Below are positions 42,804-52,343 of a stretch of 64,000 nucleotides of DNA, in pieces. The stretch is from Marivirga arenosa. GTDB taxonomy: Bacteria > Bacteroidota > Bacteroidia > Cytophagales > Cyclobacteriaceae. Made by a program: the position numbers and the translations under genes. The stretch lies in the NCBI RefSeq assembly GCF_030503875.2, contig NZ_CP129968.2:3312001-3376000 (forward strand), in the 5' to 3' direction. How positions within the stretch are numbered: the first letter of the stretch is position 1; the number at the start of each line of letters is the position of its first letter. The notes under the pieces were generated by a model. It did no database searches. It had not been told where the DNA came from and worked only from the letters and a program-made list of their open reading frames with translations.

Positions 42804-44167
42804 TACTGTGATATTTTCTTTAATTCGATTTCTCTCTCTAATAATTGAAAAGCTAAACGAAACTGATTTCCTCTATCTTCATAATTTTTGAATAAATCAA
42901 AGCTGGCACAAGCTGGAGATAATAAAACTACCTCTCTATCTTTCGATAGATGATATCCAATTTTTACCGCTTCCTGCATAGATTGTGTTTCCTCTATTAT
43001 TGGGCATCTATCCTTAAAGTGCTTCTTAATCTTATCATTATCTTTTCCTAAACAGATAATAGCTTTCACATTTCCACTAACTGCGTCTAACTGGCTATAA
43101 TCATTTCCTTTGTCGACTCCACCTACTATCCATATTATTGGGCGACTAAAAGCTTCCAGGGCATAATAAACTGCATCTACATTAGTAGCTTTAGAATCGT
43201 TTATAAATTCAACACCATGTATGTTACCAACAGATTCAAGTCTATGCTGAATGCTCTTGAATTTTGGTAAACTCTCTTTAATTTGATCATCTTTAATTTT
43301 AGTCAGTTTCGCAGTTAAAATAGACGCCATAGCATTGATTTGATTATGTCTTCCTTTTATGGGAAGCAGTGATTGTGAAAAATGATGTTTTTTGTCCTCT
43401 ATATTGATTACGATCTCAGAAGAATCAGCAAATGCATTTAATGATTGATTTGTAAAGCCAACATTTAGGATTTCCGCTTCAATATTATACTTCGGTAATG
43501 CTTCATTAATCAGTTGATTGCCTTCAACCAAAATGGCAAAATCTTCCTCAGATTGATTTTTGAATAGTGAAAACTTAGCGTTCACATAGTTTTCAACTTT
43601 ATAGTGATAACGATCTAAGTGATCAGGTGTAATATTTAAAAGTACCGCGATATGAGGCTTAAAATCAACAAAGCCATCAATCTGGAAACTGCTACACTCC
43701 AATACCCACCAATCATAATCCTGATCAACTAATTGAGCAGCCATACTTTTTCCAATATTCCCCCCTAAACCTACTGACAAAGCTGCTTCTTTTAGCAAAT
43801 GATAAGTCATCATCGTAGTAGTAGATTTACCATTGGTTCCCGTAATCGCAATTATTTTCCCTTTTGTGAATTGGTAAGCAAATTCAAGCTCATCTATCAC
43901 TTTGATGTTTTTAGCTACAGCCTTTTTAATTATCTCAACCTCTGGATTTATTCCAGGGCTTTTAATAATCGTATCTGCATTTAATATTTTTTCTTCAGTG
44001 TGTTTACCTTCTTCAAATTGAATATGAGCATTGTATAATTTTTCTTTAAATGAGTCAGATATGGTTCCAAAATCAGACACAAAAACATCATATCCCTTTG
44101 CTTTTGCTAGCAAAGCAGCACCTGTTCCGCTTTCTCCTGCTCCTAATATGATGATTCTTTTATTCAC
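42803..44167 (-). CDS. murD: UDP-MurNAc-L-Ala--D-glutamate ligase MurD
   Basis: 454 residues. The N-terminal Rossmann-like domain opens RIIILGAGESGTGAALLAK. ATP binding uses AITGTNGKSTTTMMTYHLL, and the LNITPDHLDRY segment and the HRLESVGNIHGVEFINDSKA motif are Mur ligase hallmarks. It adds D-glutamate to the stem peptide. It is separated from mraY by a 150-base gap, the widest inside the cluster. Confidence 0.97.
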   Translation of the reverse strand: MNKRIIILGAGESGTGAALLAKAKGYDVFVSDFGTISDSFKEKLYNAHIQFEEGKHTEEKILNADTIIKSPGINPEVEIIKKAVAKNIKVIDELEFAYQFTKGKIIAITGTNGKSTTTMMTYHLLKEAALSVGLGGNIGKSMAAQLVDQDYDWWVLECSSFQIDGFVDFKPHIAVLLNITPDHLDRYHYKVENYVNAKFSLFKNQSEEDFAILVEGNQLINEALPKYNIEAEILNVGFTNQSLNAFADSSEIVINIEDKKHHFSQSLLPIKGRHNQINAMASILTAKLTKIKDDQIKESLPKFKSIQHRLESVGNIHGVEFINDSKATNVDAVYYALEAFSRPIIWIVGGVDKGNDYSQLDAVSGNVKAIICLGKDNDKIKKHFKDRCPIIEETQSMQEAVKIGYHLSKDREVVLLSPACASFDLFKNYEDRGNQFRLAFQLLEREIELKKISQ

Positions 44168-44317
44168 TGTCTATTTTCTTATTTCTATTTATTTCTAACT
44201 CACTTCTATCTATTTCAATTTTATCTAACTCCGGTCTGGCCTAAGGTACCGACCTACTCATGATTCAATTTTCTCTTTTAATGCTATCCCAATTTCCCCT
44301 TTGGGGTTTAAAGGGCT
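44168..44317 (-). other. Longest internal gap of the division cluster
   Basis: 150 bases between mraY and murD in a cluster that otherwise overlaps or nearly so. On the minus strand it holds a CCCTTT/AAAGGG hairpin with a 7-base loop, a GC-richer patch (GGTCGGTACC to GACCGG), and a run of short TAGA/TAGAAATA repeats before murD. There is no T run for a terminator and no clear promoter. It could affect expression of murD and genes beyond. Confidence 0.4.
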
Positions 44318-45535
44318 TTATCTTAATTTTAAAGTTGCTACTGAAATAATGGCTAATAATATTCCTACAATCCAAAATCGGTTTACAATTTTAGATTCAT
44401 GAATCCCTTTCTTCTGATAATGATGATGAAGTGGAGACATCAAGAATATTCTTCTTCCTTCTCCGTATTTCTTTTTAGTGTATTTGAAATAACTTACTTG
44501 AATAATTACTGATAGATTTTCAATTAAGAATATCCCACATAAAACAGGTATCAAAAGTTCTTTTCTGATTACAAGAGCCAGTACAGCAATTATCCCCCCG
44601 ATAGAAAGACTACCTGTATCCCCCATAAAAACTTGAGCTGGATGGGTGTTATACCATAAAAAGCCTACGCAGGCCCCAACAAATGCCGCACAGAAAATCA
44701 CAATTTCTCCACTGTTTGGTATAAACATGATGTTGAGATATTGCGAAAAAATAGCATTACCCGATACATAAGCGAAAATGGCTAGAGCTAAACCTATTAT
44801 AGCTGAAGTTCCAGCCGCTAGACCGTCAATTCCATCAGTGATATTAGCTCCATTGCTAACTGCTGTAACGATGAATATCACCCATAAAACATAAATGATA
44901 ACCGTATAACCATCAGGTAGAAATGGGAAAATATTGCTGTAATCAAATTCATTGTTTTTGAAGAAAGGGATAGTAGTTACCATCGACTTCACATCTTCAA
45001 ATGAGCTTTCTGTCACCATTTCAACACCATCAGAAACGCTTACGGGATCCCCAAATTCCCTTACTGTCACATCAGGATGATAGAATAGTGTTAAGCCCAC
45101 TATAAGGCCTAAACCAATTTGTCCGAATACTTTGAATTTACCCTGTAAACCTTCTTTATTCTTTTTAAATACTTTGATATAGTCATCTAAGAAGCCTATT
45201 AACCCCATCCATACGGTTGAGATTAATAATAAAATGATGTAAATATTATCAATTTTCGAGAACAGTAATACTGGAATTACTATAGCAAGAATAATCATTA
45301 TCCCTCCCATAGTTGGAGTTCCAGCCTTTTCAATTTGTCCATCTAAACCTAAATCACGAACCGTTTCGCCTACTTGCTTTCTTCTTAAGGCATTGATCAA
45401 TTGCTTGCCGAAAGTAATTGTAATCAAAAGTGAAAAAAGCGTAGCCATTCCAGCTCTGAAAGAGATGTATTGAAACACCCCTGCTCCCAGAAGATCTAAT
45501 TTTTTATTTAAGAAGTCGAATAAATAATATAACAC
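44318..45535 (-). CDS. mraY: Phospho-N-acetylmuramoyl-pentapeptide transferase MraY
   Basis: 405 residues, about ten membrane helices. Key blocks are [11 protein letters not shown], the magnesium/uridine site in [28 protein letters not shown], and the HHH motif [11 protein letters not shown]. It makes lipid I from UDP-MurNAc-pentapeptide and undecaprenyl phosphate. A periplasmic insert of about 60 residues (about 155-215) is longer than in E. coli and common in Bacteroidota. The start is a GTG at 45535, 6 bases after murE. Confidence 0.96.
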   Translation of the reverse strand: MLYYLFDFLNKKLDLLGAGVFQYISFRAGMATLFSLLITITFGKQLINALRRKQVGETVRDLGLDGQIEKAGTPTMGGIMIILAIVIPVLLFSKIDNIYIILLLISTVWMGLIGFLDDYIKVFKKNKEGLQGKFKVFGQIGLGLIVGLTLFYHPDVTVREFGDPVSVSDGVEMVTESSFEDVKSMVTTIPFFKNNEFDYSNIFPFLPDGYTVIIYVLWVIFIVTAVSNGANITDGIDGLAAGTSAIIGLALAIFAYVSGNAIFSQYLNIMFIPNSGEIVIFCAAFVGACVGFLWYNTHPAQVFMGDTGSLSIGGIIAVLALVIRKELLIPVLCGIFLIENLSVIIQVSYFKYTKKKYGEGRRIFLMSPLHHHYQKKGIHESKIVNRFWIVGILLAIISVATLKLR

Positions 45536-45541
45536 CCTATT

Positions 45542-47008
45542 CTATTTGTTATGTATTAGATTTAACATTTCATTTACTACTTCCTTATCATCGAAATGGC
45601 TTCTTTCTCCTTTTATTTCCTGATAAGTTTCATGACCTTTTCCGGCCACTAATATGATATCTCCCTTCTGAGCAAAGCTGCAAGCAAGCTTAATAGCTTC
45701 TTTTCTATCAGGAAGATTTGTTACTTTTCTTATTTGCGAAATCGGCACTCCTTTTTGCATATCTGCAATAATGGCTTCAGGCTCTTCATAGCGTGGATTA
45801 TCAGAAGTGAGAATCACTCTATCGCTATATCTGCAAGCAATCTCAGCCATAACTGGCCTTTTTTCTGTATCTCTATTCCCACCACAGCCTACTACAGTTA
45901 ATACTTGTTCATTACCCGTTCTGATGTTATCAATAGTATTCAACACATTTTCTAATGCATCAGGAGTATGTGCATAATCCACTATTGCAGTAATACCTGC
46001 TTTATTGGGTACTTGCTCAAACCTCCCATTGTTCAATTCTATTTGAGATAAGTGCATCAATACTTCTTCACTATCTTCTTCTAATAGATTAGCAGTTGCG
46101 TAAGCCGCAAGTAGATTATATGCATTGAAATAACCGATCTGTCTGAACCAAACATCTTTCTGATCCACTGTAAGCTCTAATCCCTGGAGTGAATTGTTCA
46201 AAACTTTTGCTTTGTAAGTCGCCATCATTTTTAAGGAATAAGTATTCTTTGATGCTTTACAATTCTGAAGCATCACCATTCCTCTTTTATCATCCACATT
46301 TACTAAAGCAAAAGCATCTGATGGAAGATCATCAAACAACTTTTTCTTAGCTTTTATATAATTATCAAAAGTCTTATGATAATCTAGATGCTCATGGGTA
46401 ATATTGGTGAAAATAGCACCTGCTAATTTTAGACCCGCCATTCTTTCCTGAGCAATCGCATGGCTACTAGCTTCCATGAAAACCATAGTGCATCCATGAT
46501 CTACCATCTTGCTCAATAAAGCATTCAACTGTAATGCATCAGGAGTCGTATGAGTTGCAGGAATTACCAGATCATCAATTTGATTTTGAACCGTGGATAT
46601 CATTCCGGTGTGATATCCTAAACTCATGAATAATTTATGAAGCAAGCTTACAGTAGTAGTTTTACCATTAGTACCTGTAACTGCAACTAATTTTAATTTT
46701 TCAGAAGGATGATCATAATAGTTATCGGACATGATGCCTAAAGCCTTAGCAGAATCCTCAGTTTGAACATAAGTAACTTCAGGATGAATATTATGCGGGA
46801 TATCTTCACAAATTACAGCTACAGCACCTTGCTCAACAGCTTTGCCTATATAATCATGACCATCTACTTGAGTACCTTTAACGGCTACAAAAACATCTCC
46901 TGATCCTACAATCCTCGAATCGAATTGAATAGCATCAACAGAAATATCAGTAGCACCAGATATGCTCACTAATTTTACTTTGTATAATATGTCTTTTAAA
47001 ATTGCCAC
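45542..47008 (-). CDS. murE: UDP-MurNAc-tripeptide synthetase MurE
   Basis: 488 residues. It has the VTGTNGKTTTVSLLHKLF ATP loop, HEHLDYHKTFDNYIKAK with the carbamoyl-lysine region, and the C-terminal TSDNPRYEEP motif. The DNPR form is the one that selects meso-diaminopimelate, so this cell wall probably uses meso-DAP. It also has GKGHETYQEI. The start codon is GTG and shares one base with the ftsI stop (TAGTG), indicating coupled translation. Confidence 0.96.
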   Translation of the reverse strand: MAILKDILYKVKLVSISGATDISVDAIQFDSRIVGSGDVFVAVKGTQVDGHDYIGKAVEQGAVAVICEDIPHNIHPEVTYVQTEDSAKALGIMSDNYYDHPSEKLKLVAVTGTNGKTTTVSLLHKLFMSLGYHTGMISTVQNQIDDLVIPATHTTPDALQLNALLSKMVDHGCTMVFMEASSHAIAQERMAGLKLAGAIFTNITHEHLDYHKTFDNYIKAKKKLFDDLPSDAFALVNVDDKRGMVMLQNCKASKNTYSLKMMATYKAKVLNNSLQGLELTVDQKDVWFRQIGYFNAYNLLAAYATANLLEEDSEEVLMHLSQIELNNGRFEQVPNKAGITAIVDYAHTPDALENVLNTIDNIRTGNEQVLTVVGCGGNRDTEKRPVMAEIACRYSDRVILTSDNPRYEEPEAIIADMQKGVPISQIRKVTNLPDRKEAIKLACSFAQKGDIILVAGKGHETYQEIKGERSHFDDKEVVNEMLNLIHNK

Positions 47009-49104
47009 TAACCTACTTCTAATTTAATAGTGCTACCTTTTAATGCTCGCGATCCCGGATATTGAGATTGCTGCATCACTCTACCTTTACTTCCTTTTAC
47101 TTGTACTTGAAGACCTGTATTTTCTAATAAATAAAGTGCATCTCTTAAAGTCATTCCTCTAACATCTGGCACTAATCCATTTTGATGTTGATTATTTGGT
47201 TTCCATTTAATTGAATTGTTATGAATAGAAGCTCTTACCCAGTCTACATCTTGAGATTCTGCGTGGTTAGAAACACCTAAATAGTTAAGCATCGAAGCTA
47301 AATCACTTCTATTCCCTGCTTGTACTACAGGGAATATTCCTTCCTCAGGCTTCTCCTCCAATTCGTACTCATCGTGCATATTTAAATCTAGCGCATAAAT
47401 CTTATCTGCAATTTCTTTGAATACCGGAGCCGCTACATCAGAACCATATTGCTGATATCCTTTAGGATTATCCATCACAACTATAGCTGAATATTTTGGA
47501 TTATCCGCTGGAAAATACCCAGCAAAAGAGGTGTAATACTGCCTTACATATCTACCATTCTTTAGACTTTGGGCTGTGCCCGTTTTACCAGCAATTTTAT
47601 ATTCTGCATTGTTGATATTGGAGGCTGTTCCTTCCTCAACAACTCCTTCAAGCATTTTTTTAAGTTTTTTAAGTGTTTCTTCAGAGCATATTTGATCACT
47701 GATTACACTAGTTTTGAAAGTATTAATTTCCTTATCTGTCTTTTTAATTGATTTCACTAAAAGCGGACGGATCATTTTTCCATTATTTGCAATGGCATTA
47801 TATAATGTTAGTGTATGAAGCGGAGTTAATTCCAAACCGTAGCCATAAGCCATCCATGGCAATGTAATACCACTCCATTTTTTAATAGGTGGAATATTAG
47901 GTTTACCCTCTCCTACCATTTGAAAACCTAAAGGCTGTGTTAAACCCATAATTTTCAAATAGTCCAAAAATCTTTGAGGATTTTCTCTAAAGGTTTCATC
48001 AATTAATTTAGCAATTGCAATATTGGAAGATTTTTTAAAAGCTTCTTCTATAGTAATGGTACCGTAACCACCCGGCTTATGATCTCTTACCGTTTCTTTA
48101 TAAAATTTTAATTGGCCATCACCAGTCTCTATGGAGTCTGATAATTGAATTTCTTTCTCTTCCAATAAAGCCATATAAGAAGCTAATTTGAAAGTAGAAC
48201 CAGGTTCTCTTAATCCATGACTTCCCACAGCATAGTTATAAACCTCACCATACTTACCATTCTTTAACTTTTTAAGATTAGAAATGGCTTTAATTTCACC
48301 CGTTTCAACTTCCATTACAACCACACAGCCCATATCCGCATCATGCTTTATCAAATGTCTTAAAAGCGCTGATTCTGATACATCTTGTAAGTTTATATCA
48401 ATAGTAGTTTGGATATCAAATCCATCTTTTGGTCTTATTTCAGATCCATCATTTACAGGTCTCCAGCTACTGCCAGATATTTTTTGAAATAATGCTTTGC
48501 CGTTAGTGCCAGCTAAATATTTATTAAAACTGTATTCTAATCCTGCTCCATAATCATTCTCATTCAAGAAGCCTATTGTTCTAAAAGCTAGATTAGAGAA
48601 TGGACGGAATCTTTTATCTGTTTTAGTAAAAATTACTCCTCCACCTAATCTTCCTTCTCTGAAGATAGGCCAGGTTTCCATTTCCTTTTTCTTTTGATAA
48701 CCAATTAAATCTCTTGTTAAGAAGATATACTGCCTTCCCTTTTGTCTAGCAGAAGTAATTTTTTGTTTATAATAAGTTTTACTGTTCCCAAAGTTTTTAG
48801 CTAGCATTAAGCTTAAAGAATCAATGCCTTCTCTAAAAAGTTGTTCGTCAGCGATAGTCGGATCAAAAGCCACCTTATAAAAAGGCAAAGAGGTAGCTAA
48901 CAAGCTCCCATTATCGGAATATATATTTCCTCTGGTAGCTTTCACTTCCTGATAACTCATGGTAATTTCTTCTGCCATCTTTTTCCATTTTTCACCATCC
49001 ATCCATTGGATATGGAAAATCTGATACATGATAGCCCCAGCAAAAATTACAATTGCCAAAAATGCTAGTCTTACTCTTAGTAATATGGACTTCTTAATAT
49101 TCAC
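47008..49104 (-). CDS. ftsI: Septal transpeptidase FtsI (class B PBP) with PASTA domain
   Basis: 698 residues. A membrane helix (about 11-29) precedes a class B PBP pedestal domain. The transpeptidase has the catalytic Ser303-Thr-Phe-Lys306, the Ser359-Ser-Asn361 motif and Lys507-Thr-Gly-Thr510. A single C-terminal PASTA domain (about 640-698, PDVRGMTLRDALYLLENTG) is a Bacteroidota trait absent from E. coli FtsI. It cross-links septal peptidoglycan with FtsW. The start is a GTG inside the last codons of ftsL. Confidence 0.96.
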   Translation of the reverse strand: MNIKKSILLRVRLAFLAIVIFAGAIMYQIFHIQWMDGEKWKKMAEEITMSYQEVKATRGNIYSDNGSLLATSLPFYKVAFDPTIADEQLFREGIDSLSLMLAKNFGNSKTYYKQKITSARQKGRQYIFLTRDLIGYQKKKEMETWPIFREGRLGGGVIFTKTDKRFRPFSNLAFRTIGFLNENDYGAGLEYSFNKYLAGTNGKALFQKISGSSWRPVNDGSEIRPKDGFDIQTTIDINLQDVSESALLRHLIKHDADMGCVVVMEVETGEIKAISNLKKLKNGKYGEVYNYAVGSHGLREPGSTFKLASYMALLEEKEIQLSDSIETGDGQLKFYKETVRDHKPGGYGTITIEEAFKKSSNIAIAKLIDETFRENPQRFLDYLKIMGLTQPLGFQMVGEGKPNIPPIKKWSGITLPWMAYGYGLELTPLHTLTLYNAIANNGKMIRPLLVKSIKKTDKEINTFKTSVISDQICSEETLKKLKKMLEGVVEEGTASNINNAEYKIAGKTGTAQSLKNGRYVRQYYTSFAGYFPADNPKYSAIVVMDNPKGYQQYGSDVAAPVFKEIADKIYALDLNMHDEYELEEKPEEGIFPVVQAGNRSDLASMLNYLGVSNHAESQDVDWVRASIHNNSIKWKPNNQHQNGLVPDVRGMTLRDALYLLENTGLQVQVKGSKGRVMQQSQYPGSRALKGSTIKLEVG

Positions 49105-49477
49105 CTTTCTCTACTACTATTTTAAAGGGTGGCTTTTCTGACTCTTTTAATCCTAATTTTTTAACTTTTTTAGCCACTTCAGATTGCTTCGAAGCAAACA
49201 TATATTCTGATTTTAATGTGGTATAATCTGCTCTAAGATCTTCTACTTCTTGGTGCAGTTTGTCAATTTTTCTAGTAGTTTTATCAGCATAATGACTGTT
49301 CCCTATGTAGAAAATACCCATAGCCACTAAAAAAAGAACATAGGGAAGATACTTTACTGGTAAGCCAGCATCTTGAGCATTTCCACCTATTCTCTTATCT
49401 AATCTGGAAAAGATGCTTCCAGAAGATGAGTCCTTAGCTTTATTTTTATCCTTTGCTTTAAAAGTGTTCCCTTTCAT
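49094..49477 (-). CDS. ftsL: FtsL-like cell division protein
   Basis: 127 residues. The cytoplasmic basic head has about 45 residues. One membrane helix follows (about 46-62, LPYVLFLVAMGIFYIG), then a coiled-coil stretch (about 68-100), the standard plan of FtsL. Sequence similarity to E. coli FtsL is weak, and the assignment rests on topology and position between rsmH and ftsI. It would bridge FtsQ and FtsW/FtsI. It overlaps rsmH (ATGA) and ftsI. Confidence 0.8.
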   Translation of the reverse strand: MKGNTFKAKDKNKAKDSSSGSIFSRLDKRIGGNAQDAGLPVKYLPYVLFLVAMGIFYIGNSHYADKTTRKIDKLHQEVEDLRADYTTLKSEYMFASKQSEVAKKVKKLGLKESEKPPFKIVVEKGEY

Positions 49478-50379
49478 AACTTTTCAGCAATTCTTAATTT
49501 TGCACTTCTTGCTCTATTATTTCTCTCAACCTCTTCATCATCAGCTACTACGGGCTTGCGAGTTAAGGCTTTAAAAGGTTTTAATACATTACCATAAAAA
49601 TCTTTCTCTTCATGGCCGTCTAATTTCCCTTTATTGATATAATTCTTCACTAGCCTATCTTCAAGACTATGATAACTCATTACAACCAATCTCCCACCTG
49701 GTTTTATTACTTCTTCCATTTGAAGTAGAACCTCCTCTAAAGCCTTCAATTCTTCATTCACTTCAATTCTTAAGGCTTGAAATACCTGAGCATAATATTT
49801 ATTCTCTCTACCTCTTTTGGCAAATTTCTCCAAAACAGCTTTAAGCTCTCCTATGGTATTAATGGGATTATTATTTCTGGCTGAAACTATAGCAGCTGCT
49901 AAAGTTTTTGCATTTCTAACCTCACCATATAGCCCAAAAATTTTATGTAAGTCTGCTTCACTGTATTCATTAATGACCTGTTTGGCAGATAATGAAGCAT
50001 TTTGATCCATTCTCATATCCAATTCAGCGTCAAAACGAGTAGAAAATCCTCTTTCTGCTTTATTAAACTGATGGGAAGAAACTCCCAAATCAGCTAAAAC
50101 TCCATCGAGCTGTTTAACTCCATACAGTTTTAAATACTTCTTAATATATCTGAAATTTGCTTGAACAAATTCAAAGCCTGGATGATCAATGGTCTCAGCA
50201 TTTGCTTCAGCATCTTGATCTTGATCGAAGCTGAATAACCTACCATCGGTTAACTTCTCTAAAATTGCTTTAGTATGTCCGCCTCCGCCAAAAGTTAAAT
50301 CGGCATAAACTCCAGATGGCTTTATAGCCAATCCATCCAGACATTGCTGTAACATAACCGGTTCGTGATATTCGCTCAT
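49474..50379 (-). CDS. rsmH: 16S rRNA (cytosine-1402-N4) methyltransferase RsmH
   Basis: 301 residues. The SAM-binding block YADLTFGGGGHTKAIL and the family motifs LADLGVSSHQFN, RGFSTRFDAELDMRMD and VMSYHSLEDRLVKNY are present. It methylates C1402 of 16S rRNA, fine-tuning the P site. It is the usual second gene of the division cluster (old name mraW), 5 bases after mraZ. Confidence 0.97.
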   Translation of the reverse strand: MSEYHEPVMLQQCLDGLAIKPSGVYADLTFGGGGHTKAILEKLTDGRLFSFDQDQDAEANAETIDHPGFEFVQANFRYIKKYLKLYGVKQLDGVLADLGVSSHQFNKAERGFSTRFDAELDMRMDQNASLSAKQVINEYSEADLHKIFGLYGEVRNAKTLAAAIVSARNNNPINTIGELKAVLEKFAKRGRENKYYAQVFQALRIEVNEELKALEEVLLQMEEVIKPGGRLVVMSYHSLEDRLVKNYINKGKLDGHEEKDFYGNVLKPFKALTRKPVVADDEEVERNNRARSAKLRIAEKL

Positions 50380-50384
50380 ATTGA

Positions 50385-50831
50385 TTAAGATTCAAAAAGG
50401 TGTTTCTCAGCTAATTCAGAAAATTCTTTCTGGTCCTTAATCAGGTAATCATCATATTTAGATGGTTCCCATATTTCAACTCGATTTCCCATCCCCACAA
50501 CAATTGACTCCTTTTGAAGTCCAGCAAAGGACATCATATTTTTAGGAATCAAAATTCTTCCTGCACTATCAAGTTCCACGATTGCATTGCCCCTAAAGAA
50601 ATTACGCTGAAGATTTCTGTATTCAGCATTAAATTCATTCAAGCCAGCGATTTTAGAAAATATCTTTTTGTATTCAAGCATAGGATATAATACCAAACAT
50701 GGTTCAAATCCTCTGCGCACGACAAGCTCATCACCGCTTCCCTCTGGAAGGCTGTTTTTGATCTTGGCTGGCAAGACCATTCGCCCTTTGGCGTCTAGCT
50801 TACAATCATATTCACCGGTGAAGAATGCCAT
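50385..50831 (-). CDS. mraZ: Transcriptional regulator MraZ
   Basis: 148 residues with two SpoVT/AbrB-like beta-barrel repeats, each with the DxxGRxxxP motif: YDCKLDAKGRMVLPAKIKN, and AIVELDSAGRILIPKNMMSF. MraZ forms ring-like oligomers that bind short direct repeats upstream of its own operon and usually repress it. Repeats of the kind bound by MraZ are present at 50891-50916, just upstream. It is the first gene of the cluster. Confidence 0.96.
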   Translation of the reverse strand: MAFFTGEYDCKLDAKGRMVLPAKIKNSLPEGSGDELVVRRGFEPCLVLYPMLEYKKIFSKIAGLNEFNAEYRNLQRNFFRGNAIVELDSAGRILIPKNMMSFAGLQKESIVVGMGNRVEIWEPSKYDDYLIKDQKEFSELAEKHLFES

Positions 50832-50859
50832 GCTTACATTTTACACAATTTCTTATATG

Positions 50860-50867
50860 CAAAGCTA
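50860..50867 (-). promoter_or_regulatory. Probable promoter of the mraZ cluster (-7 box TAGCTTTG)
   Basis: TAGCTTTG, read on the minus strand, is an exact TAnnTTTG box 28 bases before the mraZ ATG, giving a leader of about 25 nt. The -33 element is not clear. The MraZ repeats lie 23 bases upstream of it. Confidence 0.55.
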
Positions 50868-50890
50868 AAACAATATGCGACATTTCATAC

Positions 50891-50916
50891 CACTTTCCCC
50901 CACTTTTTTACACTTT
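50891..50916 (-). promoter_or_regulatory. Triple 10-bp MraZ operator (AAAGTG[T/G] repeats)
   Basis: On the minus strand the sequence reads AAAGTGT-AAA-AAAGTGG-GGG-AAAGTGG: three AAAGTG[T/G] units with 3-base spacers, exactly 10 bases apart. MraZ in Mollicutes is reported to bind AAAGTG[T/G]N3 repeats, and in E. coli TGGGN5 repeats. A fourth, degenerate unit (CATTTC on the plus strand) may lie at 50881-50890. The position just upstream of the mraZ promoter fits autoregulation. Confidence 0.75.
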
Positions 50917-50920
50917 TCTT

Positions 50921-51181
50921 CAAAAGATTACATTTTCATCCCCAAATTTTAAAAGAAAATATAGCTTAAAAGCATTTTAAGGCCAGGAAATAAAAAATTA
51001 GAAGTGAAATTTCAAGAGGTATTAATATGACATAAGATACTGATAACCAGAATAATAAGACTGGATATAATTATTGAAAGATTAGAAGGTAAAGGATTGT
51101 AAATCAGAGAGAAGTGAAAATTATTAATTATTTCAGCACGTGTAATATTTGAAATTAAGAATTTTTCAGAAAAAGTGATTT
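50921..51181. other. Spacer without recognisable features
   Basis: About 260 bases between the MraZ operator and the convergent-side end of the CoA-transferase gene. AT-rich, with no open frame, hairpin or RNA fold that I can support. Confidence 0.5.
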
Positions 51182-52321
51182 TCATCTCAATAAGGATAGA
51201 ATTTCGGCTCTATCCGCATCTAATTCTGGTGGTGGGGGAAGGTGGGAGATTTTTTCCATAAATTGAATTTCCCCCACAAAATGTCTTAATCCGTGGGGGT
51301 TTTCACCTTCTTGAAAAATCATTTCGGAAGCTTCTTTTGTTTCAAAAACTTCATCAATCGATTTCAAAACTCCAGCGGGTACATTTGCTGAATTTAGTTG
51401 ATGAATCAATTCTTCAGCCAGAATATTTTCAGCTTTTTCTAAAAGATATTGATTTATGATTTCCCTATTTTGAACGCGCTCAGAATTCGATTTAAACCGC
51501 TGATCATCAACAATATTTCCCAATCCTAAAACCTTACAGAGGTTCCTGAATTGTTTATCCGTTCCAACGGCCAAAAGTATTTCTTTTTGGTTTTTCGTTC
51601 TTAACACTGTTCCATAAGGAGCAATATTAGGATGCTCTGTCCCCATCTTTGTTGGAATATGTTTAGCAACCAGATAATTCGTAGCTTGATTTACCAAGGC
51701 TGATACAGCTGATTCAAATAAAGAAACGGAAACTTTTGAACCCACCCCATTTTTTAAAAGGTTTATATAGGCCAGTAAAATTGCTTCTTTAAGCTGATGA
51801 GCTGCTAATACATCCACAAGGGCAACCGGCATCTTTAAGGATTTCCCACCAGGTTCACCATTCATCTTCATAAATCCACTTTCTGCCTGAATTATAGCAT
51901 CATAACCTACCCTTTTATCATGCTCACCATAACCAGTAATTTGACCATATATAATTTTTGGATTTAATAATTTTAAGGATTCAAAATCAACTTTAAGCTT
52001 TTGGGCATCACCTGACTTATAACTTGCAATCACTACATCTGAGATCTTTACAAGTTCATAAAATATAGATAAATCCTCCTGATTCGATAGATCTAAAGCA
52101 ATGGATTTTTTACCGCAATTCGCTGAAGAAAAATAAGCAGACACAGAGCTTTCCTTTTCTTCATTCTTTAATTTCCAAGATCGCGTTACATCTCCGCAAC
52201 TTTTGGGGTTTTCGATTTTGATTACTTCAGCCCCCAACTCAGCAAAAAACTGACCTACAGATGGGCCTGCAAGCACATTTGCTAGTTCTAAAACTCTCAA
52301 TTCTTTAAAAATACCCTCCAT
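51182..52321 (-). CDS. CaiB/BaiF (class III) CoA-transferase family protein
   Basis: 379 residues. The N-terminal block LRVLELANVLAGPSVGQFFA and then ELGAEVIKIENP are hallmark class III. The candidate catalytic aspartate is Asp170 in MPVALVDVLAAHQ. Members move CoA between acids (formyl-, carnitine-, succinyl-CoA) or racemise 2-methylacyl-CoA. Which of these this one does cannot be read from the sequence. It lies 22 bases downstream of the MATE gene in the same direction, probably without a functional link. Confidence 0.88.
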   Translation of the reverse strand: MEGIFKELRVLELANVLAGPSVGQFFAELGAEVIKIENPKSCGDVTRSWKLKNEEKESSVSAYFSSANCGKKSIALDLSNQEDLSIFYELVKISDVVIASYKSGDAQKLKVDFESLKLLNPKIIYGQITGYGEHDKRVGYDAIIQAESGFMKMNGEPGGKSLKMPVALVDVLAAHQLKEAILLAYINLLKNGVGSKVSVSLFESAVSALVNQATNYLVAKHIPTKMGTEHPNIAPYGTVLRTKNQKEILLAVGTDKQFRNLCKVLGLGNIVDDQRFKSNSERVQNREIINQYLLEKAENILAEELIHQLNSANVPAGVLKSIDEVFETKEASEMIFQEGENPHGLRHFVGEIQFMEKISHLPPPPELDADRAEILSLLR

Positions 52322-52343
52322 AAAACATTAGATCATTACGATT

